Shown here piece after piece: positions 16,078 to 25,076 of a stretch of 61,328 nucleotides of DNA. Each line of letters starts with the position of its first letter. Positions within the stretch are counted from its first letter, which is position 1. The notes beneath the pieces are model-generated. The model was given only the letters and a program-made list of their open reading frames with translations. It was not told the origin of the DNA and did no database searches. Location of the stretch: IMG/VR virus record IMGVR_UViG_3300002161_000007, positions 1 through 61,328 of that record; one strand, given 5' to 3'. A program made the position numbers and the translations under genes. Source of the stretch: a virus.

Positions 16078-17166
16078 ATGGCTTTTCCAGCCCCAACAGG
16101 TGGTGCGGTTACAGGAGCAAACCTAGGGTCAATTACGACCACTGGTTACTCAAGTGACTCAACACTTTCACCCGCAATTCAGCAAATCTGGTCCAAGGAA
16201 ATCTTGTTCCAAGCAATGCCAGTACTCCGTTTTGAACAGTTCGCAGTGAAGAAGACCGAACTCGGCGTGATGCCAGGTCTCACTGTTAACTTCATGCGTT
16301 ACAACAACCTTTCGGTTGATGCTAACGGTTCAGAATTGGTTGAAGGCGTCCGCATGGAACCATCGGCTCTCTCGGCTTCCCAGATCCAAATCACCGTTAA
16401 AGAACAAGGTAAGTCGGTTGCAGTAACCGAACTTCTCTTGAACGCTTCGTTTGATGACGTTATGGCATCGTCCAGCCGCTTGCTCGGTCGTCACATGGCA
16501 CAGTCCATGGACGTTCAGGCACGCAACACGCTGTACAGCACTGGCGTTCCATTCGGTGGCGGTGCCGCAGTTGCTCCAAACGTAGTCTTTGGTCGCAAGA
16601 CCAACGGTTCAACCCGTGGATCAATTGCTCCTTACGAGTACTCGGCAGCAGGTTCGGCTTCGGCTCCTGGCTACCTCTCACCAGCAACCATTAAGGACGC
16701 TGTTGAAGTACTTGCAGGTCAAAACATCCCACGTCTTGGCGACACTTATGTTTGCTTCGTACACCCAGCACAGGCACGTTCACTCCGTGACTGGCCTGAG
16801 TTCATTGAAGTAACGAAGTATGCCGCTCCAGGAAACTTCATGCTCGGTGAAATCGGTCGTATTTACGACGTAGTGTTCATTGAAACCACCCAAGTACTCA
16901 AGGGCGGTACGGACATTGTTGACTTGGCTCCAGGAACCGCTGGTTACCAGGATCCAACTGAAACTTCGTACAGCGCAATGATGATCGGTGACAACGCATT
17001 CGGTCAGGCAATTGCCCTGCCAGTTGAACTCCGTGACGGTGGCGTAATTGACTTCGGTCGTGAGCATGGTCTCGCTTGGTACGCAATCTGGGGCTTCGGT
17101 GTTCTTACACACGAATCCCGAGTATTGATCAACACCAAGGGTGGAGCAATCAACGACTCCTTCTAA
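16078..17166 (+). CDS. Major capsid protein (HK97 fold, N4-gp56-like)
   Basis: A 362-residue protein. Residues 35-65 (IWSKEILFQAMPVLRFEQFA), the TVNFMRYNNL segment, the SELVEGVRMEP segment, and the following QIQITVKEQGKSVAVTELLL segment match the order of the N4-gp56 family of major capsid proteins. Codons are well adapted and the gene has the best ribosome site in the area (AGGAGG). It is followed by the strongest terminator in the window, consistent with very high expression. No N-terminal delta domain is evident, which fits a separate scaffold protein. Confidence 0.87.
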   Translation: MAFPAPTGGAVTGANLGSITTTGYSSDSTLSPAIQQIWSKEILFQAMPVLRFEQFAVKKTELGVMPGLTVNFMRYNNLSVDANGSELVEGVRMEPSALSASQIQITVKEQGKSVAVTELLLNASFDDVMASSSRLLGRHMAQSMDVQARNTLYSTGVPFGGGAAVAPNVVFGRKTNGSTRGSIAPYEYSAAGSASAPGYLSPATIKDAVEVLAGQNIPRLGDTYVCFVHPAQARSLRDWPEFIEVTKYAAPGNFMLGEIGRIYDVVFIETTQVLKGGTDIVDLAPGTAGYQDPTETSYSAMMIGDNAFGQAIALPVELRDGGVIDFGREHGLAWYAIWGFGVLTHESRVLINTKGGAINDSF

Positions 17167-17195
17167 TTTCTTAGAAGAAAAATGAAGTAGAGTGT

Positions 17196-17226
17196 AAGGG
17201 CGGGGGAAACCCCGCCCTTTATCTCA
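17196..17226 (+). terminator. Rho-independent-type terminator after the capsid gene
   Basis: AAGGGCGGGG (17196-17205) and CCCCGCCCTT (17210-17219) form a 10-bp stem around a GAAA tetraloop, followed by TATCTCATAATT. The stem is very stable; the U-tract is short. It probably limits read-through from the capsid gene. Confidence 0.8.
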
Positions 17227-17255
17227 TAATTAACTCAAACAACTAGGAGAATGTA

Positions 17256-17492
17256 ATGGCAATAAAAAAAGCCAATATCTTTGCTGAACCTGTGGAAGCA
17301 GACGAAGCACCTGCTGTAGAAGTACAGCCAACTGTTGTTAACAGTGACACGATCAGTGCCCGTGTGAAGGGTACATGGACGATGTTCTGGGGACAGCATT
17401 CATTTAATTTTGAGGATGGTTCACGCTACACACTTCCACGTGACCTCTACAATTATTTGCGCAAAAGCGGAAATATCTACGACACTCTCTGA
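17256..17492 (+). CDS. Small conserved protein after the capsid gene
   Basis: A 78-residue protein behind CTAGGAGAA. The N-terminal 30 residues are acidic and low in complexity. The C-terminal part (WTMFWGQHSFNFEDGSRY, then LPRDLYNYLRKSGNIYDTL) looks like a compact conserved domain. Proteins of this size after the capsid gene in actinophages are often head-tail connector or decoration accessories. No assignment is possible from motifs. Confidence 0.6.
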   Translation: MAIKKANIFAEPVEADEAPAVEVQPTVVNSDTISARVKGTWTMFWGQHSFNFEDGSRYTLPRDLYNYLRKSGNIYDTL

Positions 17493-17500
17493 GGTAAATA

Positions 17501-18673
17501 ATGGCTGGTTTTACAGTCCCCAATGCAACCGACTATGCAGTTGGTGGGATCATTGCATCGCTGGATCAAGCAGAACCAGACTCACTTGACTTCTCGTCAT
17601 TATCTGACCGCCGTGATGCGGTACTTAGTGGTGGTGGCTATACCTCTGTTACAACGGCGTCAGGTAACCCTACGCCCGCTTATCTCAACGTAGTACTTGC
17701 TGCTTCAGAGGTTCGCATTGATGGAGTGTATAGCACTATCGCTAGTGGCACAGTTATCGTCCCCCTTGCTGAGGTTAACAGCGATGCTCGCTTTGATTTA
17801 ATTGTTGCTTATAACAACGGTGGTACCTTTCAATACGCCGTAGTATCAGGTACTGCAAGTAGTACAAACCCAGTATTCCCAACGCTTCCAGACACTCAAA
17901 TCCCGCTGTATGCGGTGTATGTAAAGAACACTTTTAACACCACCTACACCACTGAACTCCTTGTAGATAAGCGCATTTTTGATCTTACTTCTCTAACCCG
18001 TTCTGCAAGCGGTGCACCAGCAGGCAGTCTTGGAAATGTTGGAGATGTTTATTTAAACACGACTAGCCCGTCAAATAATGGTCAATCACAGATCTACGTA
18101 AAGACTGGTGCTTCATCATGGGTAAACCTCGCTACATACGTAGCAATGGCTTCAGCCAATACGGCTAATGCTTTAGTACAACGTGATGGTAGCGGTAACT
18201 TTACAGCAGGAACTATTACGGCAACTACCTTCTCAGGATCAGGCGCATCTCTTACAAACATCCCAGGGTCTGCATTAGACAACACATCTGTGGCGACTGG
18301 AAAGATTGCTGATGGTGCCATCACTGTTGCCAAACTTGCTACTGGAGCGCCACGTGCAGGTTTTAACTCTACTCGTTCAACAACTACTGGAAACTACACA
18401 GTGTCTACTTCTGATGTAGGTAAGTTGGTGGAGTTAAGTGCAACTAGTGCAGACATTACCGTAACCGTTCCAGGAACTGGTTTTGCTGACGGTGATCATA
18501 TTGACCTTCTTCAAACCTCCTCTAACACCTACCGTGTCACTATTCAAGGTGACACAGGTGTTACTGTGAGTGCAGAAGGTAACAAAAGAACACTAAAAGC
18601 GCAATGGGCTGGGGCCACTTTGATTAATCGTGGTACCAACACGTGGGTTCTTATCGGCAACTTGACTGCGTAG
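17501..18673 (+). CDS. Fibre-like structural protein
   Basis: A 390-residue, Thr/Ser/Val-rich, beta-type protein. Residues 1-160 look like a virion-anchoring domain; NVGDVYLNTTSPSNNGQSQI followed by SSWVNLATY is a fibre motif; then GNFTAGTITATTFSGSGASL and KIADGAITVAKLATGA, both common in phage tail fibres. The C-terminal 90 residues form another beta domain. It lies between the capsid and neck genes, an unusual place for a tail fibre, so a head fibre or decoration is possible. Confidence 0.65.
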   Translation: MAGFTVPNATDYAVGGIIASLDQAEPDSLDFSSLSDRRDAVLSGGGYTSVTTASGNPTPAYLNVVLAASEVRIDGVYSTIASGTVIVPLAEVNSDARFDLIVAYNNGGTFQYAVVSGTASSTNPVFPTLPDTQIPLYAVYVKNTFNTTYTTELLVDKRIFDLTSLTRSASGAPAGSLGNVGDVYLNTTSPSNNGQSQIYVKTGASSWVNLATYVAMASANTANALVQRDGSGNFTAGTITATTFSGSGASLTNIPGSALDNTSVATGKIADGAITVAKLATGAPRAGFNSTRSTTTGNYTVSTSDVGKLVELSATSADITVTVPGTGFADGDHIDLLQTSSNTYRVTIQGDTGVTVSAEGNKRTLKAQWAGATLINRGTNTWVLIGNLTA

Positions 18674-18679
18674 CCTCTG

Positions 18680-19693
18680 ATGATTCCAGGAATCGTTGAA
18701 TCGTCTAGGTCAGTAAACCCTTTCTTAGAAACATTTAACCGTGCTAACACGTCTAGCCTTAGCACTACAGATGTTGAATGGACTGAGATTACGGGTGATT
18801 GGGTAATTGATACCAACACTGCCTACACCGCTACCTCTGCTTCTTTATACCCAATAGCAACTTTTGACTCTCAAAAATACAATGTGTCTTTACGGGCAAC
18901 TAACGGAGATAACAAGGCTGGGTTTGGTGTTGCCTTCTGGGTGCAAGACACCAATAACTGGTGGGCATTAGTTAGTGACAGCACTACGACTACTGGTTCT
19001 TATTCTTACTACACATGCCCTCAAGGTGGTTACCTTTCAGGAACTACCTGCTACAACACAGTAACTGAACAATACATTCGTTTTTACACAAACGGAGATG
19101 GTTGTGTAAACAACCATGCCTATGACTACACCATTGACGCCGCTAGTGGTGACTGTACCTGTAACGACAACTGCCAGCCATGTGATGGTTACCTTGCGTC
19201 TGATGGGAATTGTTATCTAGACGTAGTTCCTGGTGTTGGTAACTGTCTTGGTTCAGGGGGGTCTTATAAAGACGGAGACCTTTGTTATTATTATCCAGTG
19301 TTTTGGTGCCCTCCGTACACGTACCAAGCCCCAGGTTGCGGTCCTGTTTATGGAACCCTTACAACTGATTACACGTACGCTGCAACTCTTGCTACTGCCA
19401 ACACCACTACGTATACGTACACAATGAAATTGATCAAAAAGGTTGCGGGAACCGTGTCTGTTGTTGCTACACAAGAGCATGGTACTGACTTAACTGACGG
19501 TACTTACATTAATACTTTGTCTGTTGTAACTAACGAAAACCAGTTGACACTTAGTGGTGTTCGTAACGGTTTAAATGTTTCGTTTAGCCACACAGCGGTT
19601 AGCCCACTTGTAGCGGATAACCACGGTATTATATTGGCACCTGCTTCACGTAATCAGGGTTCACGAATTGATGACTTCTACTACTTTGGATAA
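18680..19693 (+). CDS. Jelly-roll virion protein with a cysteine-rich insert
   Basis: A 337-residue protein. Residues 14-110 and 225-337 form a concanavalin/LamG-like beta-sandwich pattern (FNRANTSSL, GFGVAFWVQDTNNWWALV, RIDDFYYFG at the end). Between them, residues 113-220 contain twelve cysteines (113, 124, 142, 159, 161, 165, 168, 178, 189, 202, 210, 220) with many Gly, Tyr and Asp. Such density suggests disulphides or metal binding, unusual in a protein assembled in the cytoplasm. It probably binds a surface glycan. The insert is unassigned. Confidence 0.6.
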   Translation: MIPGIVESSRSVNPFLETFNRANTSSLSTTDVEWTEITGDWVIDTNTAYTATSASLYPIATFDSQKYNVSLRATNGDNKAGFGVAFWVQDTNNWWALVSDSTTTTGSYSYYTCPQGGYLSGTTCYNTVTEQYIRFYTNGDGCVNNHAYDYTIDAASGDCTCNDNCQPCDGYLASDGNCYLDVVPGVGNCLGSGGSYKDGDLCYYYPVFWCPPYTYQAPGCGPVYGTLTTDYTYAATLATANTTTYTYTMKLIKKVAGTVSVVATQEHGTDLTDGTYINTLSVVTNENQLTLSGVRNGLNVSFSHTAVSPLVADNHGIILAPASRNQGSRIDDFYYFG

Positions 19694-19695
19694 AA

Positions 19696-19848
19696 ATGGA
19701 AACACAACTAACAGCAGAAGAACGTTTGGACATCTGTAAAGAATGCCCAAGGTTATTCAAACCCACCTTTACTTGTAAAGAATGTGGTTGCTTCATGAAA
19801 GTAAAAGCACAACTCAAAGGGTCAAAGTGCCCAATAGGAAAATGGTAA
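19696..19848 (+). CDS. Small zinc-ribbon protein (CxxC...CxxCGC...CPxGKW)
   Basis: A 50-residue product with ICKECP, then TCKECGCFMKVK, ending KCPIGKW. The pattern of two CxxC pairs, the CGCFM segment and the terminal CP-x-GKW is a conserved small phage protein that I know from cyanophages and other environmental phages. It probably binds zinc. It is often found beside structural or fibre genes, as here. Function is unknown. Confidence 0.75.
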   Translation: METQLTAEERLDICKECPRLFKPTFTCKECGCFMKVKAQLKGSKCPIGKW

Positions 19849-19850
19849 AT

Positions 19851-20156
19851 ATGGATTACGAGATTATTGAAACAACGGTTGGTCCAATTACTAAGTGGAA
19901 AGACCAGTTAGTAACCCTTCAGGATATTCCTGTGCTTTTAGATATTGCCTACGCTAATCCTAACTTTTTAAATGATTTATATAAGGCTATTCAACAAGGG
20001 ATGGCGTCTGCTTTTAAAGATCAACTTGATGCCTTTGAGATGAAAATGAACTTTCATTCTCCAAAAATCAATGCCTACATATCTTCAGCAACCCAATACA
20101 TTTCTTTTATATCTGGTCCTTGGCCCCAATACAGACAGGTGATGGAGAATAAATGA
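19851..20156 (+). CDS. Hypothetical helical protein
   Basis: A 101-residue product. The ATG at 19851 has AGGA 11 bases upstream; an ATG at 19842 is too close to that site. The sequence is mixed, with ITKWKDQLVTLQDIPVLLDI and a helical middle. Its TGA overlaps the next ATG. No family recognised. It belongs to the small-gene set after the fibre-like proteins. Confidence 0.55.
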   Translation: MDYEIIETTVGPITKWKDQLVTLQDIPVLLDIAYANPNFLNDLYKAIQQGMASAFKDQLDAFEMKMNFHSPKINAYISSATQYISFISGPWPQYRQVMENK

Positions 20157-20308
20157 CAACTGAACGTCCTATCCCTAAACCAACGGGCACCGTTGCCGAC
20201 ATCACCAGAGTGTTGGGCGTTATGTCCCATCGCCACAGAGAACAACAACCAGAGGTAAATCAGCCCTACAGAGACACTGTCCCTGGCGCAGGCTCAGGCG
20301 ATCAGTAA
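20153..20308 (+). CDS. Small hypothetical protein
   Basis: A 51-residue product that starts at an ATGA overlap and ends at TAA 20306-20308. It has a short helical centre (TVADITRVLGVMSHRHREQQ) flanked by Pro-rich ends. The coding evidence is the overlap and the absence of any other gene in the 170-base interval. No function can be assigned. Confidence 0.5.
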   Translation: MTTERPIPKPTGTVADITRVLGVMSHRHREQQPEVNQPYRDTVPGAGSGDQ

Positions 20309-20315
20309 TTTGAAG

Positions 20316-20321
20316 TAAACT
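20316..20321 (+). promoter_or_regulatory. Candidate -10 element (TAAACT) of a leaderless promoter
   Basis: TAAACT lies 6 nt before the ATG at 20328. No Shine-Dalgarno sequence precedes this start. The same spacing occurs before the leftward gene starting at 37309. It would begin transcription of the neck and tail genes. A -35 box is not evident. Confidence 0.4.
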
Positions 20322-20327
20322 GTAAGC

Positions 20328-21140
20328 ATGGCTATCTACTCACAGCAGATCATGGATGAGGTTACCACGGTAGCCAGAAACTACTTGCGGGACTTTCCAA
20401 AGTTCTTTCAGGTCTCTTTTGACGCTGTTGGGCGTACCTACGAGTTAGGTCAGCCTAACATTGACACCAGCACCATGTGGATTGCCACAAACGTTGGTGC
20501 TTCTGTAACTGAACTAACATCGTCTCAGTATTCACTAGACAGCCGTAACGGCATTCTCCGCCTTGCTTCTACCCCTGCATCAGGAGCAAAGATTATGGTT
20601 GAGGGGTACCACTACGAATGGGTGTCCCCACAAGACCTTGAGTTCTATGCCAAGCAGGCTATTTCTCAGCACACTTTCAGTCTTGAAATACCTCTTGAGA
20701 ACATGTCTGCGCTTATCATTGAAACGATTGGTATTGGCACCATCGTAGAAGCCCTAGGTGCTTTGATGTCTGAGTTCAGCCGTGACATTGACGTTATGAC
20801 CTCTGAGTCCATTCATATCCCAGCCAGCCAGCGTTTCCGCATGGTACAAAGCCTCCTTGCCTATTGGACTGGTCAGTATCAGTCACAGGCTCGTGCGCTT
20901 AACATTGGTGTTGACAGAATTGAAATATTTAATCTACGCCGTGTATCCCGCACAACTAACCGTTATGTACCAATCTTTAAGGCTAAAGAACTTGGTGAGT
21001 ACGGTCCAATTGAGCGCATCTTCCCAAATCAAGACAAAGAAGTTATTCAACTTGAGGAAGACCCACTGGATAAGTTGCGTGAAGATGTATACATTGACAT
21101 GGATCCCCCAACGGGCTACACGAATAACACATACATCTAA
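20328..21140 (+). CDS. Head-tail connector/neck protein
   Basis: A 270-residue protein with no sharp motifs. It begins MAIYSQQIMDEV and contains beta segments (MWIATNVGASVTELTSSQYS) and a helical C-terminal part. The following gene overlaps its stop. It is first in the neck block before the sheath, a place usually held by a connector or adaptor. The role is inferred from gene order. Confidence 0.5.
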   Translation: MAIYSQQIMDEVTTVARNYLRDFPKFFQVSFDAVGRTYELGQPNIDTSTMWIATNVGASVTELTSSQYSLDSRNGILRLASTPASGAKIMVEGYHYEWVSPQDLEFYAKQAISQHTFSLEIPLENMSALIIETIGIGTIVEALGALMSEFSRDIDVMTSESIHIPASQRFRMVQSLLAYWTGQYQSQARALNIGVDRIEIFNLRRVSRTTNRYVPIFKAKELGEYGPIERIFPNQDKEVIQLEEDPLDKLREDVYIDMDPPTGYTNNTYI

Positions 21141-21676
21141 TGGATCTTCGGCGTGAACTAAATAGTATTCGCCGCCATTACCGTGAATACACCAGAAACT
21201 ATGGTGAGACGGTGGTCTGGTTTGAATACCTAACAGCCACTACTCCAGCCAGCGCTGGGTCACTATACGATGACGTATACGACGAAGGCATAGCAGGACC
21301 TAACGGACGCAAGTACAAGTCGGGTGTGACTATTCCCGTATTGATGATTACGGAAACTGAAGACCAGAAACGAGCCATTCCTGAAGGTCGTCAGCCTGTG
21401 GAACTCACTAACTTTGTGGCATCCATTGAGGACTTTAGAACCGCTGGGGTGACCGATCCTTTTGAATACCAGAAGCATCTAAACGATATGTTCTTGTATG
21501 ACGGTCGTTATTTTAGTCTTGCTACATACCGTGTTCGTGGACGCTTACGTGATGACGTCCTTGTAGTCGTTGAAGGTATTGAGGTTTACATCAACCAAGA
21601 AATGCCTTTTGACCCAGGTCCAACCGCAATGGGTGTGCAAAACCTTCCTTGGCCTACAGCGTTGCCTAGTATTTGA
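21140..21676 (+). CDS. Head-closure-like neck protein
   Basis: A 178-residue protein. An N-terminal basic helix (LRRELNSIRRHYREYTRNYG) leads to a beta-rich domain with DGRYFSLATYRVRGRLRDDV, typical of head-closure or stopper proteins that include a small beta barrel. The context between a connector and a gp10-like gene supports this. No decisive motif is visible. A weak 6-bp hairpin (21691-21708) lies in the 63-base gap that follows. Confidence 0.5.
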   Translation: MDLRRELNSIRRHYREYTRNYGETVVWFEYLTATTPASAGSLYDDVYDEGIAGPNGRKYKSGVTIPVLMITETEDQKRAIPEGRQPVELTNFVASIEDFRTAGVTDPFEYQKHLNDMFLYDGRYFSLATYRVRGRLRDDVLVVVEGIEVYINQEMPFDPGPTAMGVQNLPWPTALPSI

Positions 21677-21739
21677 TAAACTTAAAGCAATCTTGGTGAG
21701 CGCCAAGAGGTCCAACGCCTAGAACTTAAGGAGAAGCCA

Positions 21740-22120
21740 ATGCCTGGCTTTGATGCCCCTATACCCTCAAGTTCTAGTGACTTTATATCTGGAGAACCTT
21801 GGGTTCTTAAGAACATGATGTCTACTACGCTCAACTTTCCCAAACTCGTAGCATCGGCTTTATATGCCGCCGCTCAAGAAGAGGAAGACAGGTTACGACG
21901 TACCTATGCAGATCAAGGTATTTCTGCTGATGTGTCAGTCACGTACAACGTTAACAATAATAGGTTTGAAGTTACGGCATCAGGGGCTGAGGTCGTTGAA
22001 GCAGAGTACGGCGGACCTACCTCTACAGCACGGGCACTCTTGCGCAAATCTGTGGTTCGTGACGCTGACGCTATGACAAAGACCATTGAAAAGGTAATCA
22101 GTAAAGGCTTAAAAGTATGA
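21740..22120 (+). CDS. HK97 gp10-like tail-completion/neck protein
   Basis: A 126-residue protein behind AAGGAGA. It has a helical segment (PKLVASALYAAAQEEEDRLR) and a C-terminal beta-and-helix part (ALLRKSVVRDADAMTKTIEKV), with EYGGPTSTARALLR resembling the C-terminal E-x-G-x-x... segment of gp10-type proteins. It overlaps the next gene by ATGA. Function as a neck protein is inferred from order. Confidence 0.5.
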   Translation: MPGFDAPIPSSSSDFISGEPWVLKNMMSTTLNFPKLVASALYAAAQEEEDRLRRTYADQGISADVSVTYNVNNNRFEVTASGAEVVEAEYGGPTSTARALLRKSVVRDADAMTKTIEKVISKGLKV

Positions 22121-22752
22121 AGACTGGGTTCCTCTTTGCCGAAGACGAGGCAATCAAAAAGTTGTTTACAGGTCTTACCGTCAGTGACGACCGTGATGCC
22201 TCACGCCCAGTTCAAGTGTTCTTCCGATACCCAGAAGGTGAAACAGAACGCTACTACCCTTTCATCACAATTGAACTAATTGACATTGTGCATGCAAAGA
22301 ACCGTCAGCATTCTGAGAACTTCTTAGATACTCACCGTACGGGGCATCCCAACAATATTGACTATTGGCCTAGCACCTCTTCCGCTAGTTCCCCAAATAT
22401 TGAAGGATTTGACTCATACAAAACTACTGAGTTTACCCCAATAGATCTTTTATATCAAGTTTCTACGTTTACAAGAAGCGCCATACATGACCGACAAATA
22501 GCCACCCAGATGTTAACTACAGTTATCCCCTTTAGGTACAGTTCAATCAACATTGAGGCAGACGGAACCTCTCGTCGTTTGGACCTACTAGATTGGTCTA
22601 CAGCAGACCTTCTTGACCCTGAAGCGGGCTACAGAAAGCGTATCTTCCGTAAGGTATACACACTACAAATGACGTCGGAACTACCAACGTCTGCACTAAT
22701 CGGCCTCAAGAAAGTAACGTCTGTATCAACTACACTTGAACAGACGAATTAA
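22117..22752 (+). CDS. Tail terminator-like protein
   Basis: A 211-residue protein directly before the sheath gene. It has an alpha/beta layout with IAIRYP-like beta strands (FFRYPEGETERYYPFITIEL), a loop of Ser/Pro/Asn, and a C-terminal beta strand segment (IFRKVYTLQMTSELP). Myovirus tail terminators and gp15-like proteins occupy this place. There is no single diagnostic motif, so the role is inferred from order. Confidence 0.5.
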   Translation: MKTGFLFAEDEAIKKLFTGLTVSDDRDASRPVQVFFRYPEGETERYYPFITIELIDIVHAKNRQHSENFLDTHRTGHPNNIDYWPSTSSASSPNIEGFDSYKTTEFTPIDLLYQVSTFTRSAIHDRQIATQMLTTVIPFRYSSINIEADGTSRRLDLLDWSTADLLDPEAGYRKRIFRKVYTLQMTSELPTSALIGLKKVTSVSTTLEQTN

Positions 22753-22789
22753 TTATTGAAACCCTGTCACCTTTGATTTAGGAGTAAAA

Positions 22790-24367
22790 ATGGCATACGA
22801 ACGCCCAGGAGTCTACGTACGTGAGACTCCATTTACAAGCAACATCAGCCCACGCACCGCTACAACGGCTGCCGCATTTGTCGGTACCGCAGAGCGTGGT
22901 CCTGCTGTTCCAACCCTCATTACCTCGTGGAATGACTACAAGGCAAAGTTTGGTGAATTGGCACAAGGTTACGACCTTGGTTATGCTGTTTACCATTACT
23001 TTGCAAACGGTGGTCGTGACGCTTATGTTTCACGTGTAATTGACACCACCGCCGTTGCATCTACAGTTGCGTACACAGGTACAGTAACTGGTGCTTCTGG
23101 ATCATCAACTTTGTTTACTTTGCAAGCATCTTCAAAAGGTGCTTGGGGTGACGACGTTTCAGTTACTTTGAGTTTTGATACAAACACTTTGGTTGATGCA
23201 TCAAGCGCACCAAAAGTACAGGCATCAACGTTGTTCTCAATGATTGTTTCGCAAGAACGAAACGGTTCTACAATTGAAGTAGAGCGTTGGCAAGAACTTT
23301 CGTTTGATCCTTCAGCAAGCCGTTATTTCAAGCAAGTTCTTGAACTTTATTCGTCGTACGTAAATGTACAGGGAACCCCAGCAACAATTGGTACAAACAC
23401 CACTATTGCTGTTTCTGGTATTACCGCAGGTACATACTCAACAACACTTACATTGGCTAATGGTTCAGACGCTACTAACGCTTCGTCAGTAAGTGCTGAC
23501 ACTGAATGGGCTACCTCAGTATCAAATCTTGATGCAGTAAGTGGTCCTTTGTTGATTAACCTTGTTGGTCAGACATCAAGCACCCGTGTTAACCAAGCGT
23601 TGTCATATGCAGCAAACCGTGCTGACGCTTTTGTCATCATTGATTGCCCAATTGACGCTGCAACTAAGGCTGACGTGCAGACCGCAATCTCGTCATACAG
23701 CACCAGCAATGGTGGCTTTGGCGCTGTGTACTTCCCAGCATTGAAGATGTATGACCCATCAAAGAGTGGTCCAACCGCTATCCGCAACACCTACCCAGGT
23801 GGAGCAATTGCTGGAGCGTACGTACGTTCGGAGAACCTCCGTGGTGTTGCTAAAGCACCTGCTGGTTACTTCTTGGACTTGCAGAACGTATTCGGCTTGG
23901 TAGCAACTGTGTCAGATGCTGATCAAGGTACTTTGTATAACACTAACCATGTTAACTGCATCCGCACGATTGCTGGTGGTGGAACAATCATCAACGGTGC
24001 TCGCACCTTGGCTAAGAACCGTCCAGACAAGTACATCACGATCCGCCGTACCCTTTCGTACCTACGCACGGTTCTTGATGCACAAACTCAGTTTGCTGTT
24101 TTTGAACCTAACGACGAACGTTTGTGGGATCGCATCAAAGTCTCATTGTCCAGCACTCTTACTGATTTCTGGGCTAAGGGGAACTTGAAGGGTGCTAACT
24201 CAACAAGTGCTTTCTACATCATCTGTGACTCAACAAACAACACTCAGGCAAGTATTGAAGATGGATACGTAAATATTGAGGTTGGTGTCGCATTGCAGTA
24301 CCCAGCCGAGTTTGTCGTAATTAACCTCACACAGTGGGCTGGCAACGGCTCTGCTGGAAACCTCTAA
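22790..24367 (+). CDS. Contractile tail sheath protein
   Basis: A 525-residue protein beginning MAYERPGVYVRETPF, the hallmark N-terminus of phage tail sheaths. The segment AAFVGTAERGPAVPTLITSW and the Gly-rich beta segments fit domain I. The C-terminal part (VFEPNDERLWDRIKVSLSSTL, then GYVNIEVGVALQYPAEFVVI) is the conserved sheath domain that contacts the tube. This defines the phage as a contractile-tailed myovirus. A clear site (TTAGGAG) precedes the start. It pairs with the tube gene that follows. Confidence 0.95.
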   Translation: MAYERPGVYVRETPFTSNISPRTATTAAAFVGTAERGPAVPTLITSWNDYKAKFGELAQGYDLGYAVYHYFANGGRDAYVSRVIDTTAVASTVAYTGTVTGASGSSTLFTLQASSKGAWGDDVSVTLSFDTNTLVDASSAPKVQASTLFSMIVSQERNGSTIEVERWQELSFDPSASRYFKQVLELYSSYVNVQGTPATIGTNTTIAVSGITAGTYSTTLTLANGSDATNASSVSADTEWATSVSNLDAVSGPLLINLVGQTSSTRVNQALSYAANRADAFVIIDCPIDAATKADVQTAISSYSTSNGGFGAVYFPALKMYDPSKSGPTAIRNTYPGGAIAGAYVRSENLRGVAKAPAGYFLDLQNVFGLVATVSDADQGTLYNTNHVNCIRTIAGGGTIINGARTLAKNRPDKYITIRRTLSYLRTVLDAQTQFAVFEPNDERLWDRIKVSLSSTLTDFWAKGNLKGANSTSAFYIICDSTNNTQASIEDGYVNIEVGVALQYPAEFVVINLTQWAGNGSAGNL

Positions 24368-24387
24368 TCCAAGGAGTTATTTAAAAA

Positions 24388-25041
24388 ATGGTAACAGCAA
24401 AAACAATGCGAACTGATCCGCTACGTAACTTTAAGTTCCGTGTGCAGATTATTCCTAAGTCATCCTCAGGTCCTATTGCTCAAAAGTTAAGCCAAGTTAG
24501 TGAACTTGGTTTTGCTCAGGTAAGCGGTATCTCCGTAACCAACGAAATCATCACCTATCGTGAAGGTGGAATGAACACCCACCCACACAAGATGGTGGCA
24601 CAGTCAGACTTTGCCCCTGTCTCATTTGCTCGTGGTGCCTTCAGTGGTCAAGATCAGTTGTTCCAGTGGCAGAAGTTCCTCCATGCTTGGTTGGGACAAG
24701 GCGTTGGTGGAGAACCTGGATTGTCAAATGGCGACTCAGAATACCGTTGCGACATTCTCGTAAAAGTATACGACCACCCACACACCGCAAGTGAAGTAGA
24801 TGCTCAGAGTGGAAACTCTTTGTTCTACCAGTATGACGGTGGACAACAGGGAACTTCTAACAAGCCAGTTGTACCTGGAAACGTTAAGTTTCAATTTAAA
24901 CTGTTTAATGCATGGCCTGGCGCTTATGCTTTGACCGACCTTAATGCTGGAGACAACGGTATCTTGATTCAATCAATGACCGTTCACCACGAAGGTTTCT
25001 ACATTGACTGGAACGGTACTCAAGACCTCGCAACCATGTAG
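24388..25041 (+). CDS. Tail tube protein (T4 gp19-like)
   Basis: A 217-residue protein with NFKFRVQII near the N-terminus, VSGISVTNEIITYREGGM, and PVSFARGAFSGQDQLFQWQK, which match the T4 gp19 family tube fold. The C-terminus (FKLFNAWPGAYALTDLNAGD, followed by SMTVHHEGFYID) matches the conserved end. It forms the rigid inner tube inside the sheath. It lies between sheath and tail-assembly chaperone. Confidence 0.93.
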   Translation: MVTAKTMRTDPLRNFKFRVQIIPKSSSGPIAQKLSQVSELGFAQVSGISVTNEIITYREGGMNTHPHKMVAQSDFAPVSFARGAFSGQDQLFQWQKFLHAWLGQGVGGEPGLSNGDSEYRCDILVKVYDHPHTASEVDAQSGNSLFYQYDGGQQGTSNKPVVPGNVKFQFKLFNAWPGAYALTDLNAGDNGILIQSMTVHHEGFYIDWNGTQDLATM

Positions 25042-25076
25042 TATAACCAGTACCACTATTTAAGGAGTATAAGAAG

